Shown one piece after another: positions 1-8,041 of a stretch of DNA of 9,823 nucleotides (position 1 is the stretch's first letter; each line of letters begins with the position of its first letter). The translations under genes were made by a program, and so were the position numbers. The notes beneath the pieces are model-generated. The model was not told the DNA's origin. It did no database searches and saw nothing but the letters and a program-made list of their open reading frames with translations. Location: positions 1 through 9,823 of the forward strand of contig JALSIU010000317.1 of NCBI GenBank assembly GCA_026989715.1, read 5' to 3'. Origin of the DNA: Methylomonas sp. (lineage in GTDB: Bacteria > Pseudomonadota > Gammaproteobacteria > Methylococcales > Methylomonadaceae).

Positions 1-2724
1 ATACCAGCTGGACAACGGGATTATTATGTTGTTATTAAATATGCGCAGGTGCCTCAGGAATATGCGGCTTCTTTAAAAAAGAGTCAAAATATGCTTAATT
101 TCGATATATGTTATACGCCTGAACGTAATAAACTCTGTCAAAAAGCGTTACATTCACACAAGATGGTATTGATGACACCTATTCTGGATGAGTTTAAAAA
201 AGAGCGAAGCGGCCGGTTTGTTACCTTGCTTTCCGTAGGTTCTACCCGTGATGGCATTATAGGCATTGCCGCACATATGTATGATTATAGGCATTTATTG
301 GGTGAATTAATTGCGAGTTTTGAACCGCATTGGTTGTATTTAGAACTTGTGGATATTAGTAACCCTGAAAAACCTAAGTTGTTGTTTAGTTCTGCCAATA
401 AAAAGCAACAAAAAGGGCTGGGGCAAGCTATGTTTTTTGTGCGCAAAACCTTGCAAGTGGGTAATCAGCTGTGGCAATTTAATTATTACCCTTCGCAAAG
501 TTTTATTGCACAGCACACATCATGGCTGTTTTATTGGTTGTTAGCTGGTGCTTTGTTGATATTGAGTATGGCGGGCGTTTTTTTACTCGCCTTAACGGGG
601 CGTGAACAACTTATTAAGCAAGAAGTTGCGCATAAAACGAAAGAAATTCAAGATAAATCTCAGTTGCTTGCGGAAAATGAACATAAATATCGCTGTTTGG
701 TTGAAGGTTTACAATATGATTATTTGATTTTTGCGCATGATCTAGAGGGGGTTTTTACCTATATTAGTCCCTCTGTTGAGACGATATTGGGGTATCGTCC
801 TGATGAATGGTTACAGCATTATTCACATTTTATGCCAGATACAGAACTTAATCGTTTAGTAGATTCCTATACCATGAGAACACTAAATGGTGAAATGGTA
901 CCGCCCTATGAAGTCGAGATAACTGATAAGCAAGGTGATGTGCATACGTTTAGAGTAACAGAGCGCAGAACGACAGATATGGAGGGCATTTGCACCGGAG
1001 TGGATGGCATTGCGCAAGATATTACCGATTTAAAAGCATCGCAGATACAGCTTAAAAAACTGTCTTTAGCAGTGACCCATAGCCCTAATGCTGTCGTGAT
1101 TACTAATCGGGAGGGGGGTGTTGAGTATGTTAACCCTAAATTTATTGAAATTTCAGGTTATCAGCAAAATGAAATAACAGGTAAGTGGCCTAGTGTGATT
1201 AGCTCAGGTAATACACCTGCGCGTGTGTATGATGAACTTTGGTGTACTTTATTATCTGGAAAGGAATGGCAAGGTGAGTTGCAAAATCGAAAAAAAGACG
1301 GCCAGTTATATTGGGCGCGTGAGCGTATTTGTCCCATGTTTGATGATAAAGGCAGCATCACGCACTTTGTGGCAACGCAAGAAGATGTGACGCAAGTAAA
1401 ACAACAGCAAGCAGAAACTAATTTTCAAGTGAGTCATGACCCCTTAACCGGATTAATTAATCGCCGTGAATTTGAACAACGTTTAGCACGTGTTATTCAT
1501 TCGGCAAAATTAGATGGCTCAATGCATGCTTTATGTTTTTTGGATTTGGATCAATTCAAAATTGTCAATGATACCTGTGGGCATGTTGCGGGGGATGAAT
1601 TATTACGACAAATAGCGCAGGTTATGCAAAAAAATATTCGTGCGCGTGATACGTTGGCTCGCTTAGGGGGCGATGAGTTTGCCATTTTAATGGAGCATTG
1701 TAATGCTGAAAAAGCTTATATCGCTGCGCAGCATGTTATTCGCGCACTGGAAAATTTCCGTTTTCATTATCAAGATAATACCTTTGCGCTAGGGGTGAGT
1801 ATTGGTTTAGCCGTGATTGATTGTCACACGAAAGACAGTCAAGAAATATTAAGTCAAGTCGATAGTGCTTGCTATGCGGCAAAAGATGCGGGGCGTAATC
1901 GTATTGAAATGCATGTTGAAGATAGTGAACGCTTAAAACAACGTAAAGGCGAAATAAAATGGAATATTGAGATTAATGAAGCATTAGATGAGGGGCGTTT
2001 TTTGTTGTATGTGCAACCGATTATGCCGGTTGCCAATCCTAGCCTTAGTTTAGGTTATGAAGTGTTATTGCGTATGCAGATGCGTGATGGCACGATTGTA
2101 CCACCGGGAGCTTTTTTGCCGGCGGCAGAGCGATATAATGCCATTACGCGTATTGATCGTTGGGTGGTCGGGAATACCTTACAATGGTTGGCACAGCATG
2201 CAGACCATTTGCATCATATCAGTGCAATGGCTATTAATTTATCTGGTGCATCGTTAGGTGATGCGTCGATGCTTGAATATATTGTGCAACAGTTAGCGAT
2301 AAGTGGCGTGCCGGCAGAAAAGATAAAGTTTGAAATAACAGAAACAGCAGCCATTGCTAATTTGCATGATGCAACCGCTTTTATGCAAACTTTATCTAAG
2401 CTCGGTTGTCGCTTTGCTTTAGATGATTTTGGCAGTGGTTTGTCATCTTTTGCATATTTAAAAAATTTACAAGTCGATCTTTTAAAGATTGATGGTATGT
2501 TTGTGAAAGATATGCTGGATGACCCGATTGATTTTGAAATGGTCAAGTCCATTAATCAAATCGGGCATGTTATGGGCTTGGAAACGATTGCAGAATTTGT
2601 TGAAAATGAACAAATTTTAGATAAATTACGAGAAATTGGAATTGATTATGCGCAAGGCTACCATTTAGGCAAGCCGAGACCTATCGCCAGTTTATTAGAA
2701 AATAGAGCGTTGCAAAAAATATAA
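1..2724 (+). CDS. Membrane-bound CHASE-PAS-PAS-GGDEF-EAL c-di-GMP synthase/phosphodiesterase (5' partial)
   Basis: The frame is open from base 1, so the true start lies upstream; the GTG at 49 is internal. Numbering from the first visible codon (907 residues): the end of a periplasmic CHASE-like sensor domain (about 1-170), a transmembrane helix (about 175-198), a short charged linker, PAS 1 (about 228-348), PAS 2 (about 354-470), GGDEF (about 477-635) and EAL (about 655-900). The cyclase signature GGDEF is intact at 556-560, preceded five residues earlier by an RxxD product-inhibition site (RARD). The EAL signature reads EVLLR (Glu687), a common active variant. Downstream catalytic motifs are also present: FEITE, DDFGSG, KID, ETIAE and the final QGYHLGKP. 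Both c-di-GMP synthesis and hydrolysis to pGpG therefore look possible, gated by a periplasmic signal and the PAS domains. Which activity dominates cannot be read from sequence. recJ begins 2 nt after the stop. The domain calls are firm; the CHASE call is the weakest because the domain is cut. Confidence 0.93.
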   Translation: MPAGQRDYYVVIKYAQVPQEYAASLKKSQNMLNFDICYTPERNKLCQKALHSHKMVLMTPILDEFKKERSGRFVTLLSVGSTRDGIIGIAAHMYDYRHLLGELIASFEPHWLYLELVDISNPEKPKLLFSSANKKQQKGLGQAMFFVRKTLQVGNQLWQFNYYPSQSFIAQHTSWLFYWLLAGALLILSMAGVFLLALTGREQLIKQEVAHKTKEIQDKSQLLAENEHKYRCLVEGLQYDYLIFAHDLEGVFTYISPSVETILGYRPDEWLQHYSHFMPDTELNRLVDSYTMRTLNGEMVPPYEVEITDKQGDVHTFRVTERRTTDMEGICTGVDGIAQDITDLKASQIQLKKLSLAVTHSPNAVVITNREGGVEYVNPKFIEISGYQQNEITGKWPSVISSGNTPARVYDELWCTLLSGKEWQGELQNRKKDGQLYWARERICPMFDDKGSITHFVATQEDVTQVKQQQAETNFQVSHDPLTGLINRREFEQRLARVIHSAKLDGSMHALCFLDLDQFKIVNDTCGHVAGDELLRQIAQVMQKNIRARDTLARLGGDEFAILMEHCNAEKAYIAAQHVIRALENFRFHYQDNTFALGVSIGLAVIDCHTKDSQEILSQVDSACYAAKDAGRNRIEMHVEDSERLKQRKGEIKWNIEINEALDEGRFLLYVQPIMPVANPSLSLGYEVLLRMQMRDGTIVPPGAFLPAAERYNAITRIDRWVVGNTLQWLAQHADHLHHISAMAINLSGASLGDASMLEYIVQQLAISGVPAEKIKFEITETAAIANLHDATAFMQTLSKLGCRFALDDFGSGLSSFAYLKNLQVDLLKIDGMFVKDMLDDPIDFEMVKSINQIGHVMGLETIAEFVENEQILDKLREIGIDYAQGYHLGKPRPIASLLENRALQKI

Positions 2725-2726
2725 AT

Positions 2727-4472
2727 ATGCATTATCACGGTATAACAAAAAAAATCGTTGCACGGCCCTTAATTGGTCGAGATGCAGGTATTTTAGAAAC
2801 AAACGCTGTGTTGAAGCGTATTTATTTGGCGCGTGGCATTCAATCTGATGCTGATTTACAGCGCAGTTTGGCACAACTACCTTCACCTTGGCTATTAACC
2901 GGCATGGAAGCGATGGTTATTTATTTGATTAGAGCCATTGAACAACAAAAGAAAATAGTGATTGTGGCAGATTTTGATGCCGATGGTGCGACCAGTTGTA
3001 CGGTTGCCATGCTCGGTTTACATTTGTTAGGTGCAAAAAATGTGGATTTTATTGTGCCCAATCGTTTTGAATATGGGTATGGGTTAACGCCGGAAATTGT
3101 AGAGTTGGTGATTGAAAAACAGGCTGATGTCTTAGTCACTGTGGATAATGGCATTTCCAGTTTGGCGGGTGTTGCGGCTGCTAAGCAAGCAGGAATGCAA
3201 GTGCTGGTGACTGACCATCATTTGCCGGGGGAGCAACTGCCGGATGCTGATGCCATCGTCAATCCCAATTTGCCCGATGATGAATTTCCCAGTCGCCATC
3301 TTGCAGGGGTGGGGGTCATGTTTTATATATTGATGGCAATGCGTAGCCGTATGCGTGAACAAGGTTGGTTTATAACGCGTAATATTGCCGAACCTAATTT
3401 AGCAATATTATTGGATTTTGTTGCCTTAGGGACGGTAGCTGATGTGGTGGCCTTGGATCAAGTCAATCGTATCTTAGTGCATCAGGGGTTGTTGCGTATG
3501 CGCTCTGATAAAGTGCATGCAGGGATTAAGGCTTTAATTGAAGTGTCGGGTCGTCATTTACATAGTTTATCTGCTTCTGATTTAGGTTTTGCCATTGGCC
3601 CGCGCTTGAATGCAGCAGGGCGCATGGATGATATGAGCGTTGGTATTCAGTGCTTATTGACTGACGATGCGCAATATGCAAAGCAGTTAGCAATGCAAAT
3701 GCAGGAGTTGAACAGTGAACGCCGTGAAGTTGAAGGCCAAATGAAGCAGGAAGCAATGGTGTTGTTAAAGGAAATGAAAGCCTTGGATGAACGGCATTTA
3801 ACGGCGAGTGTGTGTCTGTATAATGAAGATTGGCATCAAGGGGTCATTGGTATTTTAGCATCACGTATTAAGGATAGAGTAAATCGTCCTGTGATTGCGT
3901 TTGCTAATGCAGATAATGGTGAAATTAAAGGCTCTGCGCGTTCTATTCCAGGTGTTCATATTCGCGATGTACTCAGTGATGTTGCGGCCGCACACCCAAA
4001 AGTATTACAAAAATTTGGCGGTCATGCCATGGCGGCCGGTTTAAGCATTCAGTTGCATGATTATCCGGTTTTTATGTTGGCGTTTGATAAAGCGGTGGCG
4101 CGGCGTTTAGTGGATGTGGATTTGGCGCAAAAAGTTTATAGTGATGGCGAGCTGAGTGCTGCTGAAATGACCATTGGTTTTTGTGAGTTATTGCAAAGTG
4201 CAGGCCCTTGGGGACAGGCGTTTCCGGAACCTTTATTTCATGGTATCTTTGAGGTTGTGCAATCACGCATTGTAGGTGAGCAACATCTTAAATTAGTTTT
4301 ACGTCAAGCCGTTGGTGAGCCATTGATTGATGCGATTGCTTTTTTTGTAGAACGCCCTGAATATTGGCTGGGCATTCGTCAGGTTAAAATTGCGTATAAA
4401 TTGGATATTAATGAGTATAAAGGGCAACGTAATATTCAATTTATGATTGAGTACCTAGAACGCTTGGTTTAA
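2727..4472 (+). CDS. recJ: Single-stranded-DNA-specific 5'-3' exonuclease RecJ
   Basis: RecJ degrades single-stranded DNA 5' to 3' in RecFOR recombination, mismatch repair and base-excision repair, using Mn/Mg bound by the DHH core. All family motifs are visible: DFDADG at 82-87, PNRFEYGYGL, VTVDNG with Asp140, DHH at 163-165, ALGTVADVV, GPRLNAAGR at 291-299, the DHHA1 motif SARSIPGVHIRDVL, and GGHAMAAG at 431-438. The length of 581 aa is close to the 577 aa of E. coli RecJ, and collinear stretches (for example QGWF after the core) support a complete, functional gene. The ATG lies 2 nt after the stop of the upstream c-di-GMP gene and has no recognisable Shine-Dalgarno sequence, so translation is probably coupled to that gene. 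A strong hairpin terminator follows the stop. Confidence 0.97.
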   Translation: MHYHGITKKIVARPLIGRDAGILETNAVLKRIYLARGIQSDADLQRSLAQLPSPWLLTGMEAMVIYLIRAIEQQKKIVIVADFDADGATSCTVAMLGLHLLGAKNVDFIVPNRFEYGYGLTPEIVELVIEKQADVLVTVDNGISSLAGVAAAKQAGMQVLVTDHHLPGEQLPDADAIVNPNLPDDEFPSRHLAGVGVMFYILMAMRSRMREQGWFITRNIAEPNLAILLDFVALGTVADVVALDQVNRILVHQGLLRMRSDKVHAGIKALIEVSGRHLHSLSASDLGFAIGPRLNAAGRMDDMSVGIQCLLTDDAQYAKQLAMQMQELNSERREVEGQMKQEAMVLLKEMKALDERHLTASVCLYNEDWHQGVIGILASRIKDRVNRPVIAFANADNGEIKGSARSIPGVHIRDVLSDVAAAHPKVLQKFGGHAMAAGLSIQLHDYPVFMLAFDKAVARRLVDVDLAQKVYSDGELSAAEMTIGFCELLQSAGPWGQAFPEPLFHGIFEVVQSRIVGEQHLKLVLRQAVGEPLIDAIAFFVERPEYWLGIRQVKIAYKLDINEYKGQRNIQFMIEYLERLV

Positions 4473-4480
4473 GGATATAA

Positions 4481-4520
4481 AACATAGCGGGGTATATTGC
4501 ATCCCCGCTATGTTATTTTT
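4481..4520. terminator. Rho-independent terminator between convergent recJ and lpoB
   Basis: A perfect 12-bp inverted repeat, AACATAGCGGGG (4481-4492) and CCCCGCTATGTT (4503-4514), encloses a 10-nt loop and is followed on the plus strand by ATTTTT. It starts 8 nt after the recJ stop and ends 14 nt before the lpoB stop on the opposite strand. On the minus strand the stem is followed by TTATAT, a weaker U-tract. It should therefore end recJ transcripts efficiently and may also serve the lpoB operon. Confidence 0.88.
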
Positions 4521-4528
4521 ATATGCTA

Positions 4529-5140
4529 TTACCAAGAGACGGCATCATTGCTACCGCGTTTACCAATAACCGTTTCACCTTCCCAAATAGCCAAACCGGT
4601 ATTAATATCGGTTAAACTTAACTGGAAATAGTATTCCGCTTGTTGTTTGCGGCGATTGATTTTTATATTACGCTGTAGAATTTTTCCCGATAAGCTGAGT
4701 TCGGGCGCAATCATTTGGCCTTTGCCGGCGACCGTACTTTGTTTGAATTCATCCGAGTGGCGTAATTGGCGTGCTTGCATGGCCATACGGTCTTCTGCTC
4801 CATCTGCCGAAATGGCGGTTGTGACAATCACTTTGCCACTATTGAGTAAATCAATGCGAATTTTTTTAATCAATTGGTCGGTATCAATGCGTTGCATGGT
4901 ATCGTTGGTGATTCTGGAAATGGCCAATACATAGCGGCCACCGCCTGGTTTGTTGACGGCTCCGGAGCTTAGCATTGAGGCAACGGCTTCGCTGGACGCT
5001 TTGTTGAAGTCACGATAATCCAATCCCATAACGGCATCACCGTGGTCATTATAAATATCGATATTTTCGGTAGGTGTACACGCACTCATCCCAATTACAA
5101 GAGCGGGGATAAGAAGTTTTTTCATATTCAATAAAGACAT
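4529..5140 (-). CDS. lpoB: Penicillin-binding protein activator LpoB (outer-membrane lipoprotein)
   Basis: LpoB is an outer-membrane lipoprotein that reaches through the peptidoglycan to stimulate the bifunctional synthase PBP1b. The 203-aa product has a signal peptide (KK at 7-8, hydrophobic 9-18) ending in the lipobox M-S-A-C with Cys21. The +2 residue is Thr, not Asp, which predicts outer-membrane sorting. The body matches the LpoB fold: the segment AVASMLSSGAV, then RYVLAISRITN, an amphipathic helix around DQLIKKIRIDLL, NSGKVIV, LSLSGKILQ, YYFQLSLTDINTGLAIWEGE and a basic end. The mature N-terminus lacks the Pro-rich linker of E. coli LpoB; only about 20 residues separate Cys21 from the first recognisable helix. 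ATG at 5140 is chosen over M6 at 5125 because GAGG lies 10 nt upstream and TAATG overlaps the ycfL stop. E. coli also has ycfL-lpoB in this order. Family identity is good, but PBP1b as partner is inferred. Confidence 0.87.
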   Translation of the reverse strand: MSLLNMKKLLIPALVIGMSACTPTENIDIYNDHGDAVMGLDYRDFNKASSEAVASMLSSGAVNKPGGGRYVLAISRITNDTMQRIDTDQLIKKIRIDLLNSGKVIVTTAISADGAEDRMAMQARQLRHSDEFKQSTVAGKGQMIAPELSLSGKILQRNIKINRRKQQAEYYFQLSLTDINTGLAIWEGETVIGKRGSNDAVSW

Positions 5141-5544
5141 TAGTCTTGTACCTCGCGGATTAAAATTTTATAGTCGGTTGCAGCCGGCTTAGGTGCAACG
5201 ATTCTAAGCCGAAACTCAGTTTCTTCAAATGCCGGAAATGGAACCCAATGCGTCATTTTGCTAGGAATCAGCATGCCATTTTTATCTAACCATTCGGCGC
5301 GGTATTCCATTTGCAAATAGTCTGAGCCATCGTTGATGCCCGTAATTTGTACCAGTAATAGATTACTGCTATTAATTGTGTTGCGAATATCGGTAATGCG
5401 TATATTCGTTCCCCAGAATCCTGATAAGACTTGTACGCGTTCATTATGGGTGGCCGCTATTTCTTCAGGGGTAGTTGGGGATGTTGCACAGGCATTTAAT
5501 ATGGCGAGTAATGCCAATAGGATGGTGATTTTGCGTAGTTGCAT
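5140..5544 (-). CDS. ycfL: YcfL-family (DUF1425) lipoprotein
   Basis: A 134-aa lipoprotein of the YcfL/DUF1425 family, whose molecular role is not established. The signal peptide has Arg4-Lys5, a hydrophobic run at 6-16 and the lipobox L-N-A-C with Cys19; Ala at +2 predicts the outer membrane. The mature part reads as a small beta-sandwich: a strand around LLLVQITGIND, then LQMEYRAEWLDKNGM, a hydrophobic TxWVPFPAF turn and a closing strand with EFRLRIVAPKPAATDYKILI. This 'doubled alternatives of a modified backbone' layout resembles E. coli YcfL (about 125 aa). The start is firm, with a good AAGGAG ribosome site six nt upstream. The stop overlaps the lpoB ATG by one base, the same gene order as in E. 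coli, which argues for a role linked to LpoB. Family assignment rests on length, lipobox, sequence pattern and synteny. Confidence 0.82.
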   Translation of the reverse strand: MQLRKITILLALLAILNACATSPTTPEEIAATHNERVQVLSGFWGTNIRITDIRNTINSSNLLLVQITGINDGSDYLQMEYRAEWLDKNGMLIPSKMTHWVPFPAFEETEFRLRIVAPKPAATDYKILIREVQD

Positions 5545-5560
5545 TAATAACTCCTTTTAG
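5545..5560 (-). promoter_or_regulatory. Strong Shine-Dalgarno of ycfL
   Basis: Reading the minus strand, AAAAGGAGTTATTA precedes the ycfL ATG, leaving six bases between GGAG and the start. It is the strongest ribosome site among the minus-strand genes and fixes the ycfL start. It suggests that ycfL-lpoB is translated independently of the genes upstream. Confidence 0.75.
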
Positions 5561-5591
5561 TTGTGATAGAAAAATAAAAAATAGTAAGCCT

Positions 5592-6986
5592 TTACAGGGG
5601 TAAGAGTTTATACGTCATAGGGGCATTCGTCATGGGTATTTTGATATACAGTAAATAATTTTTATGCGGGCTAAGTTGTATAGAGAGCTTGGGTTGATTG
5701 GGCGGGCTTATGTTGAGTTTGCCATCTTTAGGGGTGCTTATTTTAGCGATTTGAAATTCTTTAGGCAGTGCGCTCCAAATGCGTAAATCAGCCGCCGTTG
5801 TGGCTAACTGCATTAAGCCTGCGATAATGCCTCCCCAAGGACCTAATTGTTGTTGTGCATAATATTGTGCCGTTGTTTTGACCATTGCAGAGAGTAATGC
5901 GCGACTGACTATCCAAGGGTATTGTTTTTTAAACTCGGTTTGAATCACTCTATCCATACTGGCTAGAAATTGGGTTTGATAGACTTTATTGGGCTTCAGT
6001 TCAATATTAAGATAGGGATAGGCAGGTGCTTGTAACCGGAGCTTGGGGAGCGCGATACCGGTATAGCTGACATGACGGGTCAATAGAAAAATGGGTAAAT
6101 CTACCCGAAATTCTTGTTTTATAGGTGCCATGCCATTTTCAAAAATAATCCAGACATACTTATGGTCAATCTGCGCACCATTCGCACGTTTTTGAGCATA
6201 AATAAAATCATCTTTAATAACCGATTGCTTCGGTGTCATGCCATACGCTTCTTTGAGTAAATCGGCTGCTTTATTATGGCTGCCGTCGTGTAGAAAAAAT
6301 AAACCGGCTAAATAGGTGGTAAAAGGGTTGATAAAATCAGGGTAGGCGGCAAACTTATCTAAGTTGGAGTAGGATTTACGGATAATTTGTGCTATGCGTG
6401 GGTTATTTAAGTTTTTTTGATAGTTAATTCCATCTTGCGCTTGTTTTTGGGCTAATGCTTGTTTGTGATTGCTTATCTCTTTGGAAAAATGCTCTTTGGC
6501 ACGACGTTGCCGGTCTAGGGCGCGATTAAATTCAACCCGTGCATTTTGATAGTCACCCTGTTGCCAGAAATTGAGTGCTTTATAGGTATTTATCATAATA
6601 CCGTCATAGATTGTACCGCTATAATCTAAAAGGGCATCATTGACTAATATTGAGCCAATAGAATCGACGGTTTTGCCTAGTTGTTTTTGTTGATTATGGT
6701 ATTTTAAAATCGCTTCTGCTTGGTCAAATTGCGTGTTACTTTGTTTTAGTTGATGTGCGTAGCGGAATGCGGTACCGGCTTCAAGTGAGTAGAGTAAATC
6801 TTCCGGAGCCGCTGTTTGGCTACTTTGTAAAGCAACTTGTGTGGTTGCGGCTTGTTCATATAGACCATGGCTATATAGTTTATTGAATGCCTCTAATTGC
6901 TCGCGTTGGCGCATGGATGCACAGCCATGCAGTAATAAACTGAGGCTAAGTAAAAAGAGTTGGATAGATTGCTTGCGCCTTATCAT
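5592..6986 (-). CDS. COG3014-like TPR-containing outer-membrane lipoprotein
   Basis: A 464-aa lipoprotein of unknown function that resembles the COG3014 family. The signal peptide (RRK at 3-5, hydrophobic 8-19) ends in lipobox L-H-G-C with Cys22; Ala at +2 predicts outer-membrane sorting. The N-terminal half is helical and TPR-like, with repeat-type segments at about 31-50, 62-95, 133-160 (FWQQGDYQNARVEFNRALDR) and 222-250, plus a charged Gln/Lys-rich stretch at about 160-190. The C-terminal half is beta-rich, with a Gly-rich hydrophobic patch (WGGIIAGLMQLA) followed by ADLRIWSALPKEFQIAKI, a segment I associate with this family. It sits 9 nt after cobT with no Shine-Dalgarno, and 47 nt before ycfL-lpoB, so it is probably transcribed with them. 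Its place beside LpoB suggests a scaffold or partner role in envelope or peptidoglycan synthesis; that is inference from context only. Confidence 0.78.
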   Translation of the reverse strand: MIRRKQSIQLFLLSLSLLLHGCASMRQREQLEAFNKLYSHGLYEQAATTQVALQSSQTAAPEDLLYSLEAGTAFRYAHQLKQSNTQFDQAEAILKYHNQQKQLGKTVDSIGSILVNDALLDYSGTIYDGIMINTYKALNFWQQGDYQNARVEFNRALDRQRRAKEHFSKEISNHKQALAQKQAQDGINYQKNLNNPRIAQIIRKSYSNLDKFAAYPDFINPFTTYLAGLFFLHDGSHNKAADLLKEAYGMTPKQSVIKDDFIYAQKRANGAQIDHKYVWIIFENGMAPIKQEFRVDLPIFLLTRHVSYTGIALPKLRLQAPAYPYLNIELKPNKVYQTQFLASMDRVIQTEFKKQYPWIVSRALLSAMVKTTAQYYAQQQLGPWGGIIAGLMQLATTAADLRIWSALPKEFQIAKISTPKDGKLNISPPNQPKLSIQLSPHKNYLLYIKIPMTNAPMTYKLLPL

Positions 6987-6995
6987 GGGTTTAAC

Positions 6996-8036
6996 TTAGT
7001 TTTGAGATACTTGTGCCTCGGCAAAGGTTGCCATCTGCGTATGTAGCGCACAGGCTGAACGCAATAGGGGGATGGCTGTTGCTGCCCCGCTCGCTTCACC
7101 TAAACGCATATTAAGGCTTAATAAAGGTTTTGCGCCTAAAGCATCTAAGATGAGTTGGTGCCCTTGCTCTGCGGATTGGTGTGCATAAATCAGCCAAGGG
7201 CTAATATTTGGATTGATCCGAGTTGCCAGGAGCGCGGCAACACTACAAATAAAGCCATCGACTAGAATAGGTAGTTGCTGTTGTGCCGCTGCAATATAAG
7301 CCCCTGTGAGTGCGGCAATTTCAAAGCCGCCGAAATATTGTAATATTGTCAGCGGTTGCGGACTCATCTGCGCATGTAAGTTAAGTGCTTGTTGGATAAG
7401 TGTTGCTTTTTGCGCAATGTCTTTGGTTGCAAGCCCTGTGCCTGCGCCTGTTAGCTGTTGTGCTTCTAAATTCAGTAGATTGCAAGCAATAGCGGTTGCA
7501 CTACTGGTGTTGGCAATGCCCATTTCACCGGCGATAAACAGCTGGCAGTTTTGTGCGCAAGCTCTTGTTATGGCAGCCTTGCCTGCATTTAATGCCGCTT
7601 GCATTTGTGTTGCACTCATGGCGGCTTGTTGTAAAAAGTTAGCGGTTCCTAAGGCCACTTTATGATGCACAATATCGAGGTGACTTAAATTTGCAGCGAC
7701 ACCTACATCAATAATTTCCAAGTGAGCATGATGTTGCCGGGCTAAAACATTAATAGCTGCACCGCCTTGTACAAAGTTTTTGACCATTTCTGCGGTGACA
7801 GCTTGTGGAAATGCAGAAACGCCTGCTGTTGCAATGCCGTGATCGCCTGCAAAAATACTAATCCGAATATTATCAACACAAGGTTGGTCAGTCGATTGCA
7901 GGGACGCTAGTTGTATTGCTAATTGTTCCAGAGCCCCTAACGAGCCGGCCGGTTTGGTGAGTTGTTGTTGACGACTCACGGCGGCTAATAAGTAGCGTTG
8001 ATCCGGAGAGGGAATTGAGTGTGCTAACCAGTCCAT
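6996..8036 (-). CDS. cobT: Nicotinate-nucleotide--dimethylbenzimidazole phosphoribosyltransferase CobT
   Basis: CobT transfers ribose-5-phosphate from nicotinate mononucleotide to 5,6-dimethylbenzimidazole (or another lower-ligand base), giving alpha-ribazole phosphate for the cobalamin nucleotide loop. Family motifs are clear: LTKPAGSLGALEQLAIQLA near the N-terminus, IFAGDHGIA, VTAEMVKNFVQGGAAINVLA, IDVGVAA, GEMGIANTSSATAI, TGAGTGLA, FGGFEIAALTGAYIAA, LVDGFICSVAALLA, HQSAEQGH and MRLGEASGAA. Glu314 in the last motif corresponds to the catalytic glutamate (Glu317 in Salmonella). The start is ATG at 8036, giving 346 aa. The frame stays open to a TTG at 8096, but that would overlap cobU by 55 nt and add residues the family lacks. 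The start lies 5 nt after the cobU stop with no Shine-Dalgarno, so translation is probably coupled. Confidence 0.95.
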   Translation of the reverse strand: MDWLAHSIPSPDQRYLLAAVSRQQQLTKPAGSLGALEQLAIQLASLQSTDQPCVDNIRISIFAGDHGIATAGVSAFPQAVTAEMVKNFVQGGAAINVLARQHHAHLEIIDVGVAANLSHLDIVHHKVALGTANFLQQAAMSATQMQAALNAGKAAITRACAQNCQLFIAGEMGIANTSSATAIACNLLNLEAQQLTGAGTGLATKDIAQKATLIQQALNLHAQMSPQPLTILQYFGGFEIAALTGAYIAAAQQQLPILVDGFICSVAALLATRINPNISPWLIYAHQSAEQGHQLILDALGAKPLLSLNMRLGEASGAATAIPLLRSACALHTQMATFAEAQVSQN

Positions 8037-8041
8037 GAGAT

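Noticed and set aside
49..51. GTG at 49 as start of the GGDEF-EAL gene
   Set aside because: The same frame is open to base 1 and codes for recognisable CHASE-like sequence before it, so the gene is truncated by the window edge.
2214..2552. 112-codon minus-strand open frame inside the EAL domain
   Set aside because: It lies wholly within the well-supported EAL coding sequence, has no ribosome site and resembles no family; it is an antisense shadow.
5561..5594. GTAA-AGGC-TTAC hairpin followed by T-rich sequence after the COG3014-like gene (minus strand), as a terminator
   Set aside because: The stem is only 4 bp, too weak to call; the T-run is probably just A/T-rich leader ahead of ycfL.
7306..7665. 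119-codon plus-strand open frame opposite cobT
   Set aside because: It is a Cys/Ala-rich translation antisense to conserved CobT motifs, without independent evidence of coding.
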